DNA of 64,000 nt from Pyxicephalus adspersus (taxonomy: Eukaryota > Chordata > Amphibia > Anura > Pyxicephalidae). The position numbers were made by a program, and so were the translations under genes. The stretch spans positions 153,588,564 through 153,652,563 of the forward strand of contig NC_092859.1 in NCBI RefSeq assembly GCF_032062135.1, in the 5' to 3' direction. Within the stretch, counting starts at the first letter, position 1; the number at the start of each line of letters is the position of its first letter. Shown piece after piece: positions 12,377 to 25,186 of this stretch. The notes beneath the pieces are model-generated. The model was not told the origin of the DNA. It did not search any database and saw nothing but the letters and a program-made list of their open reading frames with translations.

Positions 12377-13865
12377 CTGCTTTTTGTAAATGGGTTTTCT
12401 ACCGTTTTATATAAAGTAAAAAATTTGATAGGTCCTCTTCAATTCAACAGACCAAAAAGGGACAGATAGGAAAAGTTAATTGTTAAAGTTAAATTGCTTA
12501 CACCTAAAGTAATTTTATTGGTTTACTAAATACATGGGAACGTGTTTAACCACCCATGCAGAGCCTCCAAAACCACCTTTTTGTTTGTGGGGTGACTTAT
12601 GACAATTGCATACCCCATCCTGCATTTCTCTCTGTGATTACATTTTGATGAACAAAGAAAGCCAAGCTATTTAATTTATCTGAGTAATAAACACTCGCAC
12701 CATTTATAGAACTCTGTGTTATTTCATGAGCAGCCAGATCTAAATGGTAGAATGGAAGGAGAAATTATTGTTACATTTCTCATAAGGTTTTATTCACTTC
12801 ACCTGAATGGGCACAGACTTTCAGATCATTATGCCGGCTGAGGCTAGAGGCTGTATGGAGCTGACTGCAGTCAGCGGGATTATGAGCTTTGCTTTTTTAT
12901 TACATGTTCAAAAGCAGAAGATGTACAACCCTTTAATTGCCAAGGAGGACTGGCTCAATTTAGCGGTTGCAAGAAAACAGTTCAAGGATCATGGCAAAGA
13001 ATTCTGAAGAGAAGCAACGGACAATTTTCCAGCTCGCTAATATTAAAGCCATGCTTATGCTCTTTTTTAGAAAGCCTTAAAAAAATGGACAGGCTCAGCT
13101 GTTCTGCATATTAAAACAGCATACTGAGTGCAAAAAAAAAGTTTCAACCATTTTGGCTAACACTGCACTAATGAACATCAAAGGAGCAACTCATGAAAAT
13201 CTCCATGCACAGACTTTGATGGGGAAAGAATAAACTGAACCACACATTGTATGGATCTTGATCCAAAAAGCTGACGACTCAGTGATAGATCTCATTGCAT
13301 TCAGGTTCATTACCCAGAACCACAGCAGGAGAATTTAAACTCTTGTCATGTATGTCAGCAACAAGTGAATGCAGCTATGTATTTAATAATAAATCAATAT
13401 ATATTATTGTGCAAGCAATGCAATGTGAACATGGGCATAATCCACAGAAGAGCTCAGAGAATTTGAAAGGAGAAGAGGCACAAGAATCCAATCAGGTAGT
13501 CAGTCTAGACATTAATGTAAGCAGATGTAAGCACATGCCTAGCAGCATGCATGCCGAACAAGAATTTCTGATCCCCTCCCTTCTAAATATGAAGAGCAAA
13601 ACATAGAGGTGTAATAGCCATTACTACCTGCTACAGTGCCTGCAGGATTCATTCATAGATTCACAGAAGAGCATGGATTGAAATAAATTTACCACCTTGA
13701 ACCAAATGAGCAGGTAACTGAGCAACATGTGGACTCATTCCTCTACGTGTCTACATGACTTTTCTTCAGCAGTGGGTTGTCCTCAAAGATGCAGAGGGTG
13801 GTATTGATGTGATGACGTCACCTCCTCTCCCAGTATCATTACATGTGAATGTCTTCTCCTTAGAA
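12377..13865. other. Intergenic, no gene seen
   Basis: Two short open frames (12807-13007 and 13295-13606) have no flanking splice signals or family resemblance and were not accepted as genes. Confidence 0.4.
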
Positions 13866-14149
13866 TGGGGGTCAGCAAACTTTTTTGGCTACTACGCCTT
13901 TTTAGGAGGTCAAGAAGGCACACTAGGCCAGACTCTCTCTCGAGTCCTGCGCTGATGGCCCTGCCCCCCACCAGGAACACCCCTGAAAGGAAATCCCTCT
14001 CCCTCAATCCGCATGTGGCTCCAAAGCCTTGGGTTCCCGACCCCTGCTGGCCGGGATTAGGCGGGATCGACCAGGGGGGCATTAGGCCAGGACCGACTAC
14101 TGGCTAGGCCGTTTCTGGCCTAAAGGCCCGAGTTTGCCTACCCCTGCCT
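13866..14149. mobile_element. hAT-type MITE, GGGGTCAGCAAAC ends
   Basis: The left end GGGGGTCAGCAAAC mirrors the right end GTTTGCCTACCCCTG. It is GC-rich inside, so it stands out from the AT-rich flanks. The CAGGGGT-like terminus is typical of hAT elements. The open frames over it are incidental. Confidence 0.7.
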
Positions 14150-16253
14150 TGAAAGGTGGATCCATGACTCTCTGCAATCAAAGATATGTATATTATATAT
14201 TTTCTTCTGACACTGGTCCTCATTTGTAGGCCTGTAATTCTTAAGAATTATTCCCGGGTATGATAAAGAATGAAACACAAATCATAAATTATAAAATAAT
14301 AAATAATTATACATAATAATTATAAAAAAATAATGAAATAATATAATAACAATAAATTTAATGTAATCAAATAAAAACACTAAAAATGTCGAAGCAAGGG
14401 TACAATAACAGATAAACTTTTGGATTTATTATTTGGATTTATTTTCTATACCTTTATCACTGTGATCAATATGCTAAAAGCAAAATAATCTGCTTTTAAA
14501 TTTCCCGCCAGGACACTCCTCTCTAGCTTACTGACACTTCACGCATCACATTGATCAAGCCGAGGAGCAGGTAGGATTTTTTCTATGCTACCCCTAGTGT
14601 GGCTTGGGGTGACTGCTTTTGGTACATAAAAATCACCCCAAGCAATACTCGGGAATACCGACAGGGTAAAGGAAAAGAAATACTGCCAGAAGTATTGCCT
14701 TAAAGGACATGACTATTGTAGCCAGAGCCATCTCTTTTACCCTTTTTTTTGCTGTTGGGCTGTTAGCCTTGACTCTTTCACAAAATAAGGAATCCAATGG
14801 TAGGAGATTCTTATCTGGCACATTCTGTGCGCCACCTTAGTGCCACACGCAGTTTATTCCGTACAGCAGTGTCATTTGCAGCAGCAAGGAGAACAAGGAA
14901 TAGAATCAGGCTTACCTTTAGCTGTGCAGAATGAGATGTTCTCTTCTCAGCATCCCCAGCCATTCCTTGCACACAGAAATCCTGGAGGCAACTATGAGTC
15001 GGGATGGTGCATCTAGCCTTCCGAGGCTGAGCGAGGGTTTGCTATAAGCGAAGATTGTGGCATTACATTGGGAGAATGGCATCAGTTGAGCACTAGTTCT
15101 AGACAAGAGCTTTACATCCAGATCTTTTCTGGATTGTTCTGCTCTCAGTAATGTCTCCTTTAATTCCACATTATAAACCACTTGCTGAATTAGAGTTTAT
15201 TTATTTTATGAAACGTGTTTGGATCTTTTCGCAAAAACAAAATCTGAGTAAAACCAGCTGTCCACATTCACTATTCATGACCAAGTATTGTGATTAAGAA
15301 ACGGCTTACGTCTCCAAATTTGCAGCGAGTTGTAGGTCGTCTTTGTATGTCCACTTTCTACCCAACGCTTACCAGGTCTACATGATTTCTTATTTATAGG
15401 ACTTTTTAAATATGTGTTTTCCATTTGGGCTTTTTCACCATAAATAATGCACGCGGCACATGTTCATGAAAGGTATTGTAGTCACTGAAACTCAAGGAAA
15501 GGTTTGAACAGTTTTTGCAATCCCTCATGGGAACTTTTTTTAAACTTGTTCAGCAAAAAAGTTTGAGGGGTTCTCAGCCAATATAACGAGACAAGGGAGG
15601 TTTTCTAACAAATGAATGCATGGCTACATTAAATAAATAAATGTATTCTAACAGATGCCTAACACTGATTTAGGTAGCAAAATGTCATCTCTTGCCGAAG
15701 AACTAATTGATGCTTATTATGCCTGATTAAATCTTAGAACAAAATGGACATCATTAAATTAGACTAATATTGCAAGGGAATCTGCATTATTTAAACTGAT
15801 TTACGCCACCGAGGCAACGACTTATAGGCCAAACTGAGGTTAAATTACCTTCCAGCTATTACATATATCATATGTTAGTAATGTTTTATATTACTACTGT
15901 ACATATTATCTTTATTTGTTATTTTAAGGCCGGGAAACAGAGAAATTCATCATTTAGACTGGGATGATTATATTAGTAGAAGCTGTTTGGGCAGCTTCAA
16001 CTGAGAATGAATATCATATGTATATTCTAACCATTATCAATTTATCATTATACTTAAGCTAAAAGATGATATTTTATATACATCTAATCATGTTTCAAAA
16101 TTAAAGAGCTCAAAGTATGTCCATGTGAAACACTTCTCAGTCTTTTTGGCCTAACGCGTTTTGCAAAAAATGCTTCATTAGGGGTGGACAAGACTGTGGG
16201 TCAGAGGACAGGTGTTCAGATTAAGTGGTCACTAAGCGAATAGCAAGGCATAG
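14150..16253. other. Intergenic, no gene seen
   Basis: Contains an extremely AT-rich tract at about 14265-14370 and a repeat signature CTAACGCGTTTTGC at 16150. The 87-codon open frame at 14918-15181 (minus) has no recognisable domain and was not accepted. Confidence 0.4.
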
Positions 16254-17049
16254 TGTAATGCGCCTGGGCACACAAACCACAACCAACTCCAGATATCGTT
16301 CAATCAAGCTTTATTTAATGTCATAAAGCACGACAAGGGTTAAGTCCAAATAAGCAAAGTACAAGAGAGTAAAGAAAAGGCAGGTAAAGAACAATCCAAG
16401 GTCAGGGCAGCCAGCAGGCAGAATGGTCATTAACAATCCGAGGTCAGGGCAGGCAGAGTTCAGGCAGAGTGAGGTTCAGACCAGGTCGCTATGGAGATGA
16501 CAAAAGGAGAAAAGCATAAACTAATACAAGGACGCACCCAAGCACACTGTGTACACAGAGGCTTATAGCGGGCAATGGTGTACAGGACAGGCTCTCCTTA
16601 AATGGCCAGAGTGACCAATGACCTTGCACCACCTGGCGCCGTCTGATAGGAGAGTAACTGAATCCCCTGCGGCCAATCGGCCGCAGGGAATTCAAACTAA
16701 CTATGTCCCGCCCCACGGCGAGGCATCCGAGTGCCACGCCCTCGGGGGGTACAAGAGGCACGCATGGTAGCACACCACCTCTTCCCACAGCACCCCTAGA
16801 TTTGCACTAATTTGCATATGCAAAGGAGTGCTGAGAACAGGAGTTTCAGTACCCAAGTCCAAAGTCATGCAAGGGATGCCGCCTGGCTGAACTGTAGTTT
16901 GGCCAGGACGGATCCCTCCGCCTGCAGAGAGGGACACGCTGCGAGCAGAGCAGCAGCCTCGGCTATGCTGCCTGCTACAGCGGCGTCTCCCTCTGCGGCT
17001 GGAATCCCCAGGGACGCCGCGGGCTCGCAGGACAGGTAAGTTCCTTACA
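16254..17049 (-). mobile_element. Solo LTR of an LTR retroelement
   Basis: The segment starts TGTAA and ends TTACA and is flanked on both sides by the same 5-mer, CATAG (16249-16253 and 17050-17054): the classic signature of retroelement integration. Orientation is minus, because AATAAA lies on that strand at 16310-16315, about 60 bp before the 3' end. The 5' part is strongly GC-rich. No internal gag or pol region is present, so it is a solo LTR left by recombination. Family (Ty3/gypsy or endogenous retrovirus) cannot be told from the LTR alone. Confidence 0.85.
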
Positions 17050-17908
17050 CATAGCCTTTGTCCTAACCACTGCACATCAGCATAGAGGTAAAAAATCCAA
17101 ATACAGGTTTCCTATTATTTAGAGGCTATATGTTGCACCAATGGTCCTGTTTATGTCAGGGTGGCATGGTAAGGCTGGCAGGTTGGTCTATTATTTCATC
17201 TGTTGCTAATCTTTGAGTATAGACAGTTTTTGTTAGCTTGCTATAGGTACATAAAATTGTTTATGCTTCATATATACCTTTATGTAATTCAGTCTTTGTT
17301 GAAACTGCCCAAACATTGAGTCCCCTACTACTATTCTCATCCCAGTCTAAACCATTGATTTCTCATTTTTTTTTATATGTTTACTTTTCCATTTATTATC
17401 TTTACAATAGATAGAATAGTGACTCCACCTCTAATCTCCCCCTCCTTATTTATGAGATGAGAAGCAAATAGGCTCATTTATAATGGAGAGTGGATATCTA
17501 TCTCCTTGCATATATATATATTAAAATATCAGTTTCAGACCAATAGAGGTCTCCCTGCTTATCTCAACAAAGAAGGCTACAGGTTTGAGGAAAGTTTTTA
17601 AATGAATGAATGCGTTTTACACTCTTTTTATGTTTTTTTTTTACAACCTTCATTGCTATTGCACTCAACTTCCAACTCCAAAACGATAGTGTAGTCCACT
17701 GTGATTTTAAAATGTCCGGTGTTTTGGGGAGGTTTAAAGTTGATTTTTAGTTGTCTTCCATAATCCCTAAAAGGAAACAATTACTACGTCTAGGGAAGTG
17801 CTCGGGAAAACCTTTGTAATCACTGGTGTACTAGCAAGGTTGCAATGATCAGAATGATGACTGGGCCCTTACTACTAGAAGACCCATAGGGCTCTGCTTC
17901 ACTGAGCT

Positions 17909-18095
17909 ATATTTATTAAAGCTCTCCAAGGCTGGAGAGAACCTAGGTGATCTAACAAACCTGGATCTGGTCCAGGATTGAAAACATTTGCTAAACAATG
18001 ATTTTTAGGTATCCATTTCAGGTTGGCTGTATCACCCAAGTTCTCCCACGATAGTCTATTTTCTTCAGACTTGCAGAACTTTATTAAATCATTCC
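17909..18095. mobile_element. Palindromic MITE, family A
   Basis: Left arm TTTATTAAAGCTCTCCAAGG, centre with AACATTTGCTAAACAATG, and right arm ending GAACTTTATTAAATC. The first arm has a short deletion. Confidence 0.7.
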
Positions 18096-19671
18096 CATTT
18101 ACTGTTTCCAGCCTTTGAGATTGTATGCTGCCTGGACCCCGACTCCGTTTTGTCTTTACCCTTAGATAATTTGTTTGGTGGACTGATTACCTGTGTATGA
18201 CCTCTGGCTTTGCATTCCGGACTTACTTCTGTTGGATCGGCCTGTATTGAGTTATCTGTGGGTACCTGGTCCTTTGTCAGTTCTCTCCCAGACACCACTG
18301 AGTACACTAGAGGGAACATATTTTTGCAATATTAATGAGATTAAGTCAACACTAGATGTGGACCACAGAAAAGATTTGGTTCTGGAGTATGCTTTGTGCC
18401 ATCTTCCACAGCTGTCCAGTCCAAATCATGCTGCTGTTCATTCTGTACTCTCAAACCTTCTGACACCAATTTGTTGGATTTTATTGACTGAGTGCAGTGA
18501 CGCAGCACAGTAGATCTGTCTGCTCTTATCTAAATGAAAGTCTATGAAAGCTCACATCCATTTTGATTCATTAACAGCGAAAGCCAATATAAAGTAGTCT
18601 TAGTAATGCCATAAATATATGTGATGTATGTTCTTTGAAGCTGAAGTGTAAAAATCCCTGAAGACTGACATAATAAACCCCAGAAAAGAACAGGGATGTG
18701 CGGTGACCTGGGACAACCCATCCACAAGCAGCTTTCAGCAATTTAAAGGAATTCAGATTTGTGAAAGAGTTTCAAAGGATCTTTATTCACATTGGTTGAA
18801 TGCTGAATTGTAGCTTAGGTATTTAAGTGGATGTGTAGGAAAACATAATGTAGTACATCTCTGCAATACATGCACCGTTCCTTGTGTATTGTCTTCTTAA
18901 AGCCCAACTAATCCAAAACTGAACAAGGCAAATCCACAAAGCAATCATGTAGATTAGCGCAAACTACAAATATTGGAACTGAACTATACATATTTAAAAG
19001 CGTCTTTGTATAGCTGTGCTTAGCTGTATCTCTGCATGTAGCCACACAGCCAGGACAGCTCCTGCTTTTTAGGTTCCTGTTAACGTATTGAGGTTCTACA
19101 ATTGCTCACCACCTACTTCTTGATGCAACAAATCCTATTCACTTTCATGTAGACACATGGCTTCCATTGTAATGCAGGGATGCTGAGAAACGTAATCTGG
19201 GATCTTTTGTCTTTGAGTGTCACATAGCCACATCGGACTGACCCTCTAACCCGGCTGAATTCAAGAAATAGCTGTGATGAATTGTGCAGACACATCAGAT
19301 CCATAAAAGATATTCTGTTCACCAATTTCCTGATATATGCGTTGCTTGTGTTCATTTATTTTTGGGTTTCATTGGACATAAGAACACTGCAAGTACTAAA
19401 GTACATTATGCCAAAATTGCAATCTGTTCCTGACTTCCTGATCTGAGATTATAGCCCCTCTGATGCACTTATTCATAGTCAACCAGCCCAGTCCTCTGTT
19501 GGACTACAGGCCATCTTCTCTTCTTTTTGGCCCCAGAATATAAGGAACATGTGTTCTGTATCAATGCATTGGAGAATTGGATGTGGCTGATTTCGGACTT
19601 TGGGAAGTAAAAGGCAAAACTTTGCTCAAGCAGGAAGAATAGAATTAATTTCTGCCAGGATAGGATACTAT
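18096..19671. other. Intergenic, no gene seen
   Basis: No exon-like segment or obvious repeat boundary was identified. Confidence 0.35.
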
Positions 19672-19977
19672 AGTGTTTCTTAACCAGGGTTCCTCCAGAG
19701 ATTGCCAGGGGTTACTTTGAGCAATGAGCAGTTTGTGGCTCTCGAGTATGTTTATATGACATCAATGATACTTTTGGCTGTAAGAGCGTCATTCTTCCCA
19801 ATGGCCAATTCTTCCCATTGACACCAAGCTAATACACTGCAACTGTGGATACAGTTATTATAGCAGAGGGTCAACCACTTGCAACCAATGCAAATAGAAT
19901 TTTTCCCATTAATTTCTGGACATCCAAAAATAATTTCAAGAGTTCCTTGGGGGGCAAAAACATTGGGAAAGGCCATT
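19672..19977 (-). mobile_element. hAT-type MITE, family B, diverged copy
   Basis: Starts AGTGTTTCTTAACCAGGGTT and runs to TTGGGAAAGGCC, with the family-B interior (CTTCCCAATGGCC) in the orientation opposite to the copy at 10988. It contains extra internal sequence compared with that copy. Confidence 0.6.
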
Positions 19978-21095
19978 CTATACAATTTTTTAAGAGGTTA
20001 AAAATGGGAAAATAAGTGTACAGAACTGAACTGTTTTTTATATCTTTTATTTTTTAATTTTGCAGACTTCAATTGGCTTTTATGTTTGCGTACAGCCTGT
20101 ATTACGCTGTGTTTTTGTAAATGCAGAATGTCAAACTTGGATATGGTTGAACTTTTTTCATTCCTGTATAGACATAAAACAAAGGAATGCATTTTATGTG
20201 TATTACAAAATATGAGCAATTCACAAATGCATCATAAAGGATCTTCAAAGAGATTAATTTTCTTTCTGAATGTGTCTGAACGCAGCAGGCAATCACCTAG
20301 GTGTGTTTTGCTTGTTTTTTCAACCCATGCACACGTACCGTAAAAATTTTAATAAAAGAACATCAGTTTGCTTTTGGGCTCTGTTTCTATTTACTAAACA
20401 AGAACATATTTTTTTTTAAAGTATTACCAACCCAAATTACTGCAAGTGGGAGCACAGAAATATCTGTATTTTGAATGCTTGTTTTCTTGTATTTCCTTCT
20501 TTATAAATAATCTTTTATTTTCGTGCAATGTGTCGTTGAACTTTTTAGATAAGTTGACTACTTCAGAAGCATCTATTCCCTTGCACAGTCGCTTCCATCT
20601 ATGTCAGTGCGTTCTCCTTTTCTAGGTTTGTTAGTGTCTGTGCCGACCCAACTTGCAAAAAGGAATACTAAAGAGGATCCAAGACAAACAAAGCAATGCA
20701 TATATGGGAGTTTAACATTTTAATTATAGTGTGTTTATATTATTTGTAATAAAAACATTTTAAAACAGATCATAATCTTAAATATTCACTTGGTTCTCTG
20801 AGAAATCAAGTAGGATCTCTAGATAAACAGTTTCTGAGTCCGCTTCATTCTCCTCATCAGGAAATGTAGAAAAGGTATAATTCTTTTCCCTTCAATACAG
20901 GCTATCCCTTAAAATTGTCCCCAGAAAATAAGGGGGACAAGTCACAAAGCAGCTGAACCAAGAGGCATTATGTAAGGAATGTGAATATGTTGTTAACAAT
21001 CCTCATACACCTTACCCACAAATCCAGTAGACCTGAATGGTAAGCTGTATACTTCACATAGCTTATATTGGCTGTTACTTATCCAGACTCCACAA
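19978..21095. other. Intergenic, no gene seen
   Basis: AT-rich; short open frames only, none with a recognisable domain. Confidence 0.35.
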
Positions 21096-21599
21096 CTAGG
21101 GATGACCGAGCAAATTTATTAAACTCAGTCTTGTGGCATATTGGGCCGTTCTCGCTTACCAAACATGTAGGATAGACTGAAATTTTAGGACCTGCAACAC
21201 CAATCAGGGGATCAGAGCTGACATTTATTGCTTTTGCAGCCCTTTACTAGTTGTATGTGTTCTTGGATAGAAATTCTCTATCCAGGAACACAGTGTGAGT
21301 CTCGCTGGCTCCTCATAAATGAATGCAGCGTGCGAAAAATCCTCAGATTTCTTCCACGGCCGCGTTCATTCATAAAGGAAAGCTGCATGACTCACTCTGA
21401 GAGGAGGAGTATCACCGCTGCATTAATGAATGGAGACGTGAGAATCCTCCTCTCAGTGAGAGATCCCCGGGCACTACAGGTCAGAATGGGGGCAGCCGGG
21501 GCAATCGTCCTATAGTGAATTTCGTGGATTTTCCGGACCCATCAGAACTTCGAGGAAATTTTGGCCAGAATGCCAGAGGCATTCTCACTCATCCCTGTC
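21096..21599. mobile_element. MITE with AGGGATGA ends
   Basis: The left end AGGGATGACCGAGCAAAT mirrors the right end CATTCTCACTCATCCCT. The interior has a GC-rich block with AGAGGAGGAGTATCACC and its partial complement. About 500 bp, no intact gene; probably hAT-like, but that is inferred from the ends only. Confidence 0.6.
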
Positions 21600-21677
21600 C
21601 ACAACATTCTACCATTGCCTCCAGGGAGCAGCCTTTCTACAACTTTTTAACATGAGGGAAGTGTCAATTAAAGAGAG

Positions 21678-21773
21678 ATCTATTCCAGGTTTGCTATATT
21701 ACCCAGGTTCTCCCATGATAGTCTATCTTATCCAGTCTTGGAGATGTTTAATAAATCAGGCCCATTGTGTGTG
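21678..21773. mobile_element. Palindromic MITE, family A, right half only
   Basis: Begins TCTATTCCAGGTTTGCTA and ends AATAAATCAGGCCC. The left arm is absent, so it cannot fold on itself. Confidence 0.7.
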
Positions 21774-22154
21774 GTTTCAGATGAGACTTTCAGACCCTAA
21801 AAAGAATAATAATTCAGTTGGAGTTAGGAGATATATTTTACCAGGAACAAGGAACCAATGATTTGTTTTGCACAATATCTTTTTTTTTCTATTTTTTTTC
21901 TTGCTTAATCTTTTATAGGACATTTGATCTAGTATTTCTTTGCAATCCCATCTTTTCTTTTTCTATTTTATAACTTTTAAACATTACATCTGGATCAGTG
22001 ATATGTACGCAGTTACACCATGAACACAATATGGGGTGTTATTATAAACAATTTGCACAGAGCTTTGTTCAATGGAAGTGCTTGTTTATTCATTCTGCAA
22101 CAATTAAGCAACTTTCACATAATGTCAGAGGTTAATTGTAAATCATTTGGCTGC

Positions 22155-22690
22155 TTTAAAGTGGAACTAAACTACAAATGATTGATCAGACAGTTGATTA
22201 TTGCAGAAAAGGGACAGACAACAGTAATGGGCCTGATTTATTAAAGCTCTCCAAGGTGGTAGAGGATACACTTTCATCAGTGAAGCTGGGTGATCCAACA
22301 AACCTGGAATGGATCTGGTCCAGGATTCAAAACATTTGCTAGCAAATAAAAAATTACTTTTAAGAAATCCATTCCAGTTTTGCTGATCCACTTCACTGCT
22401 TCTCCAGCCTTAGAGAGCTTTAATAAATCAGGCCCAATGTGTCTTACCTGCCTGATCACATTAGGCTTCTGGTGGCAAACCTGAGCTGTGCACACGCAGC
22501 ATCAACTTTGGTTGGTAAGGGAAGTCCGCCAATCCTGGCTTCTCTTGCACGTCACAATAAATGGATGAGTCATGTCATCTTGGCATGGACAATGGCTGAA
22601 GATTGTCTCTGGAAAGGAAGAAGAGAAGGAAGATGGTGGCACTCTGTGATGAAACGCAACAGAATGTTGGGATTATGTGGTTTTTAAAGA
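22155..22690. mobile_element. Family C repeat split by a family A MITE
   Basis: Starts TTTAAAGTGGAACTAAAC. Its TATTGCAGAAAAGGGACAG and TCTTACCTGCCTGATCAC blocks are contiguous-like in the copy at 28195-28270 but are separated here by the family A element at 22229-22435. The right boundary is approximate. Confidence 0.55.
22229..22435. mobile_element. Palindromic MITE, family A, near-complete
   Basis: Complete ends GGGCCTGATTTATTAAAG and TTTAATAAATCAGGCCC, both arms of about 90 nt, and the central CATTTGCTAGCAAAT. It is inserted inside a family C repeat. Confidence 0.85.
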
Positions 22691-24273
22691 TGGGCAAGCT
22701 TATAAAAGTTTATAGAGGGTTTGGTGCATGATTTAAGTTGGGTGTTAATGGAGGCCATCAAATGTTCTTGTGTTGAATGTGAACATTTCCATTGGGCAAA
22801 CCATTCTTGTGGGGCCTGAAAATGGATAAATGTAGCAGAATCCAATGTTTCTGTTAAGTAGGTATAAGTGTTGGACATAAATGTTTAAATTTACTTTATA
22901 AAGGGTTGGGTAAACATTCTTTGAAGTTGGGAGAAAGTTCCTTGGCATTGAGAAAAATGTTTTTGAAGTTGGATGATCATTCTTTCTGGTAAATGTTTTT
23001 AAAAACTTTAACTCAGTAAGAAAATACCCACAAAGTAGAAGTGAACGTTGCAACATTGCCATTGTTTAAAAATGTACCAAATTTCCTATTTCTATCATGC
23101 TGCGACATCAAGACAGGTTAAGGTTCTTGTTGGTGTCTTGATAAATATGAACATCTCAACAATTCTAATGCAGTGTTGGAAAACAGCCATCAGAAGTCAA
23201 TAAATAATGAATATATTGATCTTGTCTGCAAGTTCTTAGAAGCAAAGACCAGCAGCCTTGATGGATTTACAGTAAGAAATTCTCAGAAGCCGGTCGGGAC
23301 AATAATATGCTGAAAGGGTTTAACTGTTTGGATACTAATTGTCTTCTTTTTTCACATTTCTGTATATGGACCGCAATCACTGTTGGCACGTTTACCTGAA
23401 CATATAGCACAGACAATACATGAAAAATATCTGGCACCCAGACACTGATACAGGATACTTGAGTATGGAATGCTCTCTTCTTTTGTGTCAGTGGAACTTT
23501 TGGAATGACTTATACAACATGATTACAGCAATATTGAGGGTAGTTTCTTCCAACAGACATTGTCACATGGTTAGAATTAATGGTGCCCGCTATGGTTATC
23601 ATAAGGGCATGTGTTAGTGGACTTTGGTTACCTTCAACGAAATGCAAAACTCTATGAAACCCCTCTAAACACATCTTCTAGTGAATGCTAAATATTTTTA
23701 GAAGTATTATAAAAGTGATGTCACACTAGGGAATAGCCTGCAGACATTGGCACAAAGACAACTTTCTTTGTTTGCCTGTTGGTTCTCCATCTCTGATCTA
23801 TTCTATTATCCTATCAAAAAATTATCATGATGGATCATCGTGTATGCACTGTTTTTGCAGAATATAATGGCAATATTGCTGCAATATGGATTTGGTGGAG
23901 AAGTCAAGGCAATATCAAGAGGTGAAAATACAACTCCTGTGCTACCACAGACAACAGCAGGACTTAGTGTTACCTAAATTTGATCTGTTGGACACACTCT
24001 TTTAAATGTCATATCAGATGCAATAATGTAATAATAAAACTGTTTCTTCTTGTGCTCTGATCATGCACATTAAAGTATTTACATATTTAGTACAAGAATT
24101 AAAAACTACCTAAAAATAACGCATGTTACTAATAATCAGCACACAAAGTGTGGGAAGCCACATAGGATGGTGCAATATAAAGACAGGTCTGGATCTTCCT
24201 TTAATCTATAAAATGTAAGGCCAGTTTTAATCAGTGACATGAAGCCTCTCTACTATACAAGATCTGTTCATGA
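22691..24273. other. Intergenic, no gene seen
   Basis: 22745-23062 (minus) is open but low in complexity of codon use, with repeated TTGAAGTTGG-like words; probably a decayed repeat. Confidence 0.35.
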
Positions 24274-25186
24274 AATAACAAGACTGAGTTTTTTATTTCT
24301 ATCACAAAGCAGTGAGATGATTCTGATCTTTTTCCATGGATGTGTAAACTTCTCTAAACATGCAGGACAAACGTCGTCTCTCTCTGCCATTTAGTTTGTT
24401 GTCAGTCAGCGTTTAATGCCATTGTGTTTCCCCTCATGTGCTGGGAGGTTTAAAAGTTAAGAAATGAGTCAGTTTGAAATATTTAGTAAAATTTCACACC
24501 ACAGCAAAAAGAGAGCTGCAAGGTAATTTGCTCTGACATTCTGCAGCAACTTGAGGTGGAGCCGAACCTTTTCCATAAAGTCATCACTTGGTGCCGAAAC
24601 CCGGATCTTCCAGTATGATCCTGAAACTAAACCACAGTCCCCGGAAACACCTTCATCACCAAGAATCAAAAAAAGTCCAAATTCACAGCCATGCTCATGG
24701 TAATTGTTGTGACATGAAGGCGCCATTTTGGCAGAATGGGTTCCAGAAGGCACAACAGTGACCCAACATTATTATAAGAAAGACAAAGCTGAAAGAAAGA
24801 GTCAGGAAAAGACGCCAGAAATGTGGGAAATGGTTTCATTCTTCATCAGGACAATGCTCCTTCTCACACAGCACTTTCTGTGACCGACAAACACATTACT
24901 ACGCTGGAACATCCTCCATATTCACCAGATTTGGCACCTTGGGACTTTTTTCTTTTTCCTAAATTGAAATTGTTGATTAAAGGAACACGCTTTGTGTCAA
25001 TGGATGCAGGAAAGAAAAAAACATCAGAAAATGACCTGCTCCACACCTTCCATCAGTGGGAACCAAGAAGGCATTGATGCTTCATTGGGAATGGAGAGAA
25101 TATTAGTATAATAATATAAGGGGACATGTATTAGAACTGTCATATAAAAAAATAAAAGTAAGACATTATATCAGTCTCATTATTTA
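24274..25186 (+). mobile_element. Degraded mariner-family transposon
   Basis: Ends AATAACAAGACTGAG on the left and the complement of AATAATGAGACTGA on the right form imperfect terminal inverted repeats. The length, about 0.9 kb against about 1.3 kb for intact mariners, points to internal deletion. It encloses a dead transposase. Confidence 0.75.
24470..25077 (+). pseudogene. Mariner transposase pseudogene
   Basis: Plus-strand fragments match the mariner catalytic region in order: a block like FHKVITWC, GNTF.TKNQKKSK, then LHQDNAPSHTA (second catalytic Asp region) and HPPYSPDLAPWDFFLFPKLK (third Asp). Stops and frameshifts break the 5' half; 24823-25077 is the longest open part. The D,D34D spacing and wording are those of Tc1/mariner-type cut-and-paste enzymes. 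Not functional. Confidence 0.88.

Noticed and set aside
14918..15181. 87-codon minus-strand frame near a donor-like CTTACC
   Set aside because: The frame stops before the donor-like site, and no family resemblance was seen.
16489..17075. Open frames of 99 and 124 codons on the minus strand
   Set aside because: They lie in a solo LTR defined by its ends and target duplication; no known protein.
24469..24753. 94-codon minus-strand frame
   Set aside because: The mariner transposase similarity is on the plus strand; the minus frame is its shadow.
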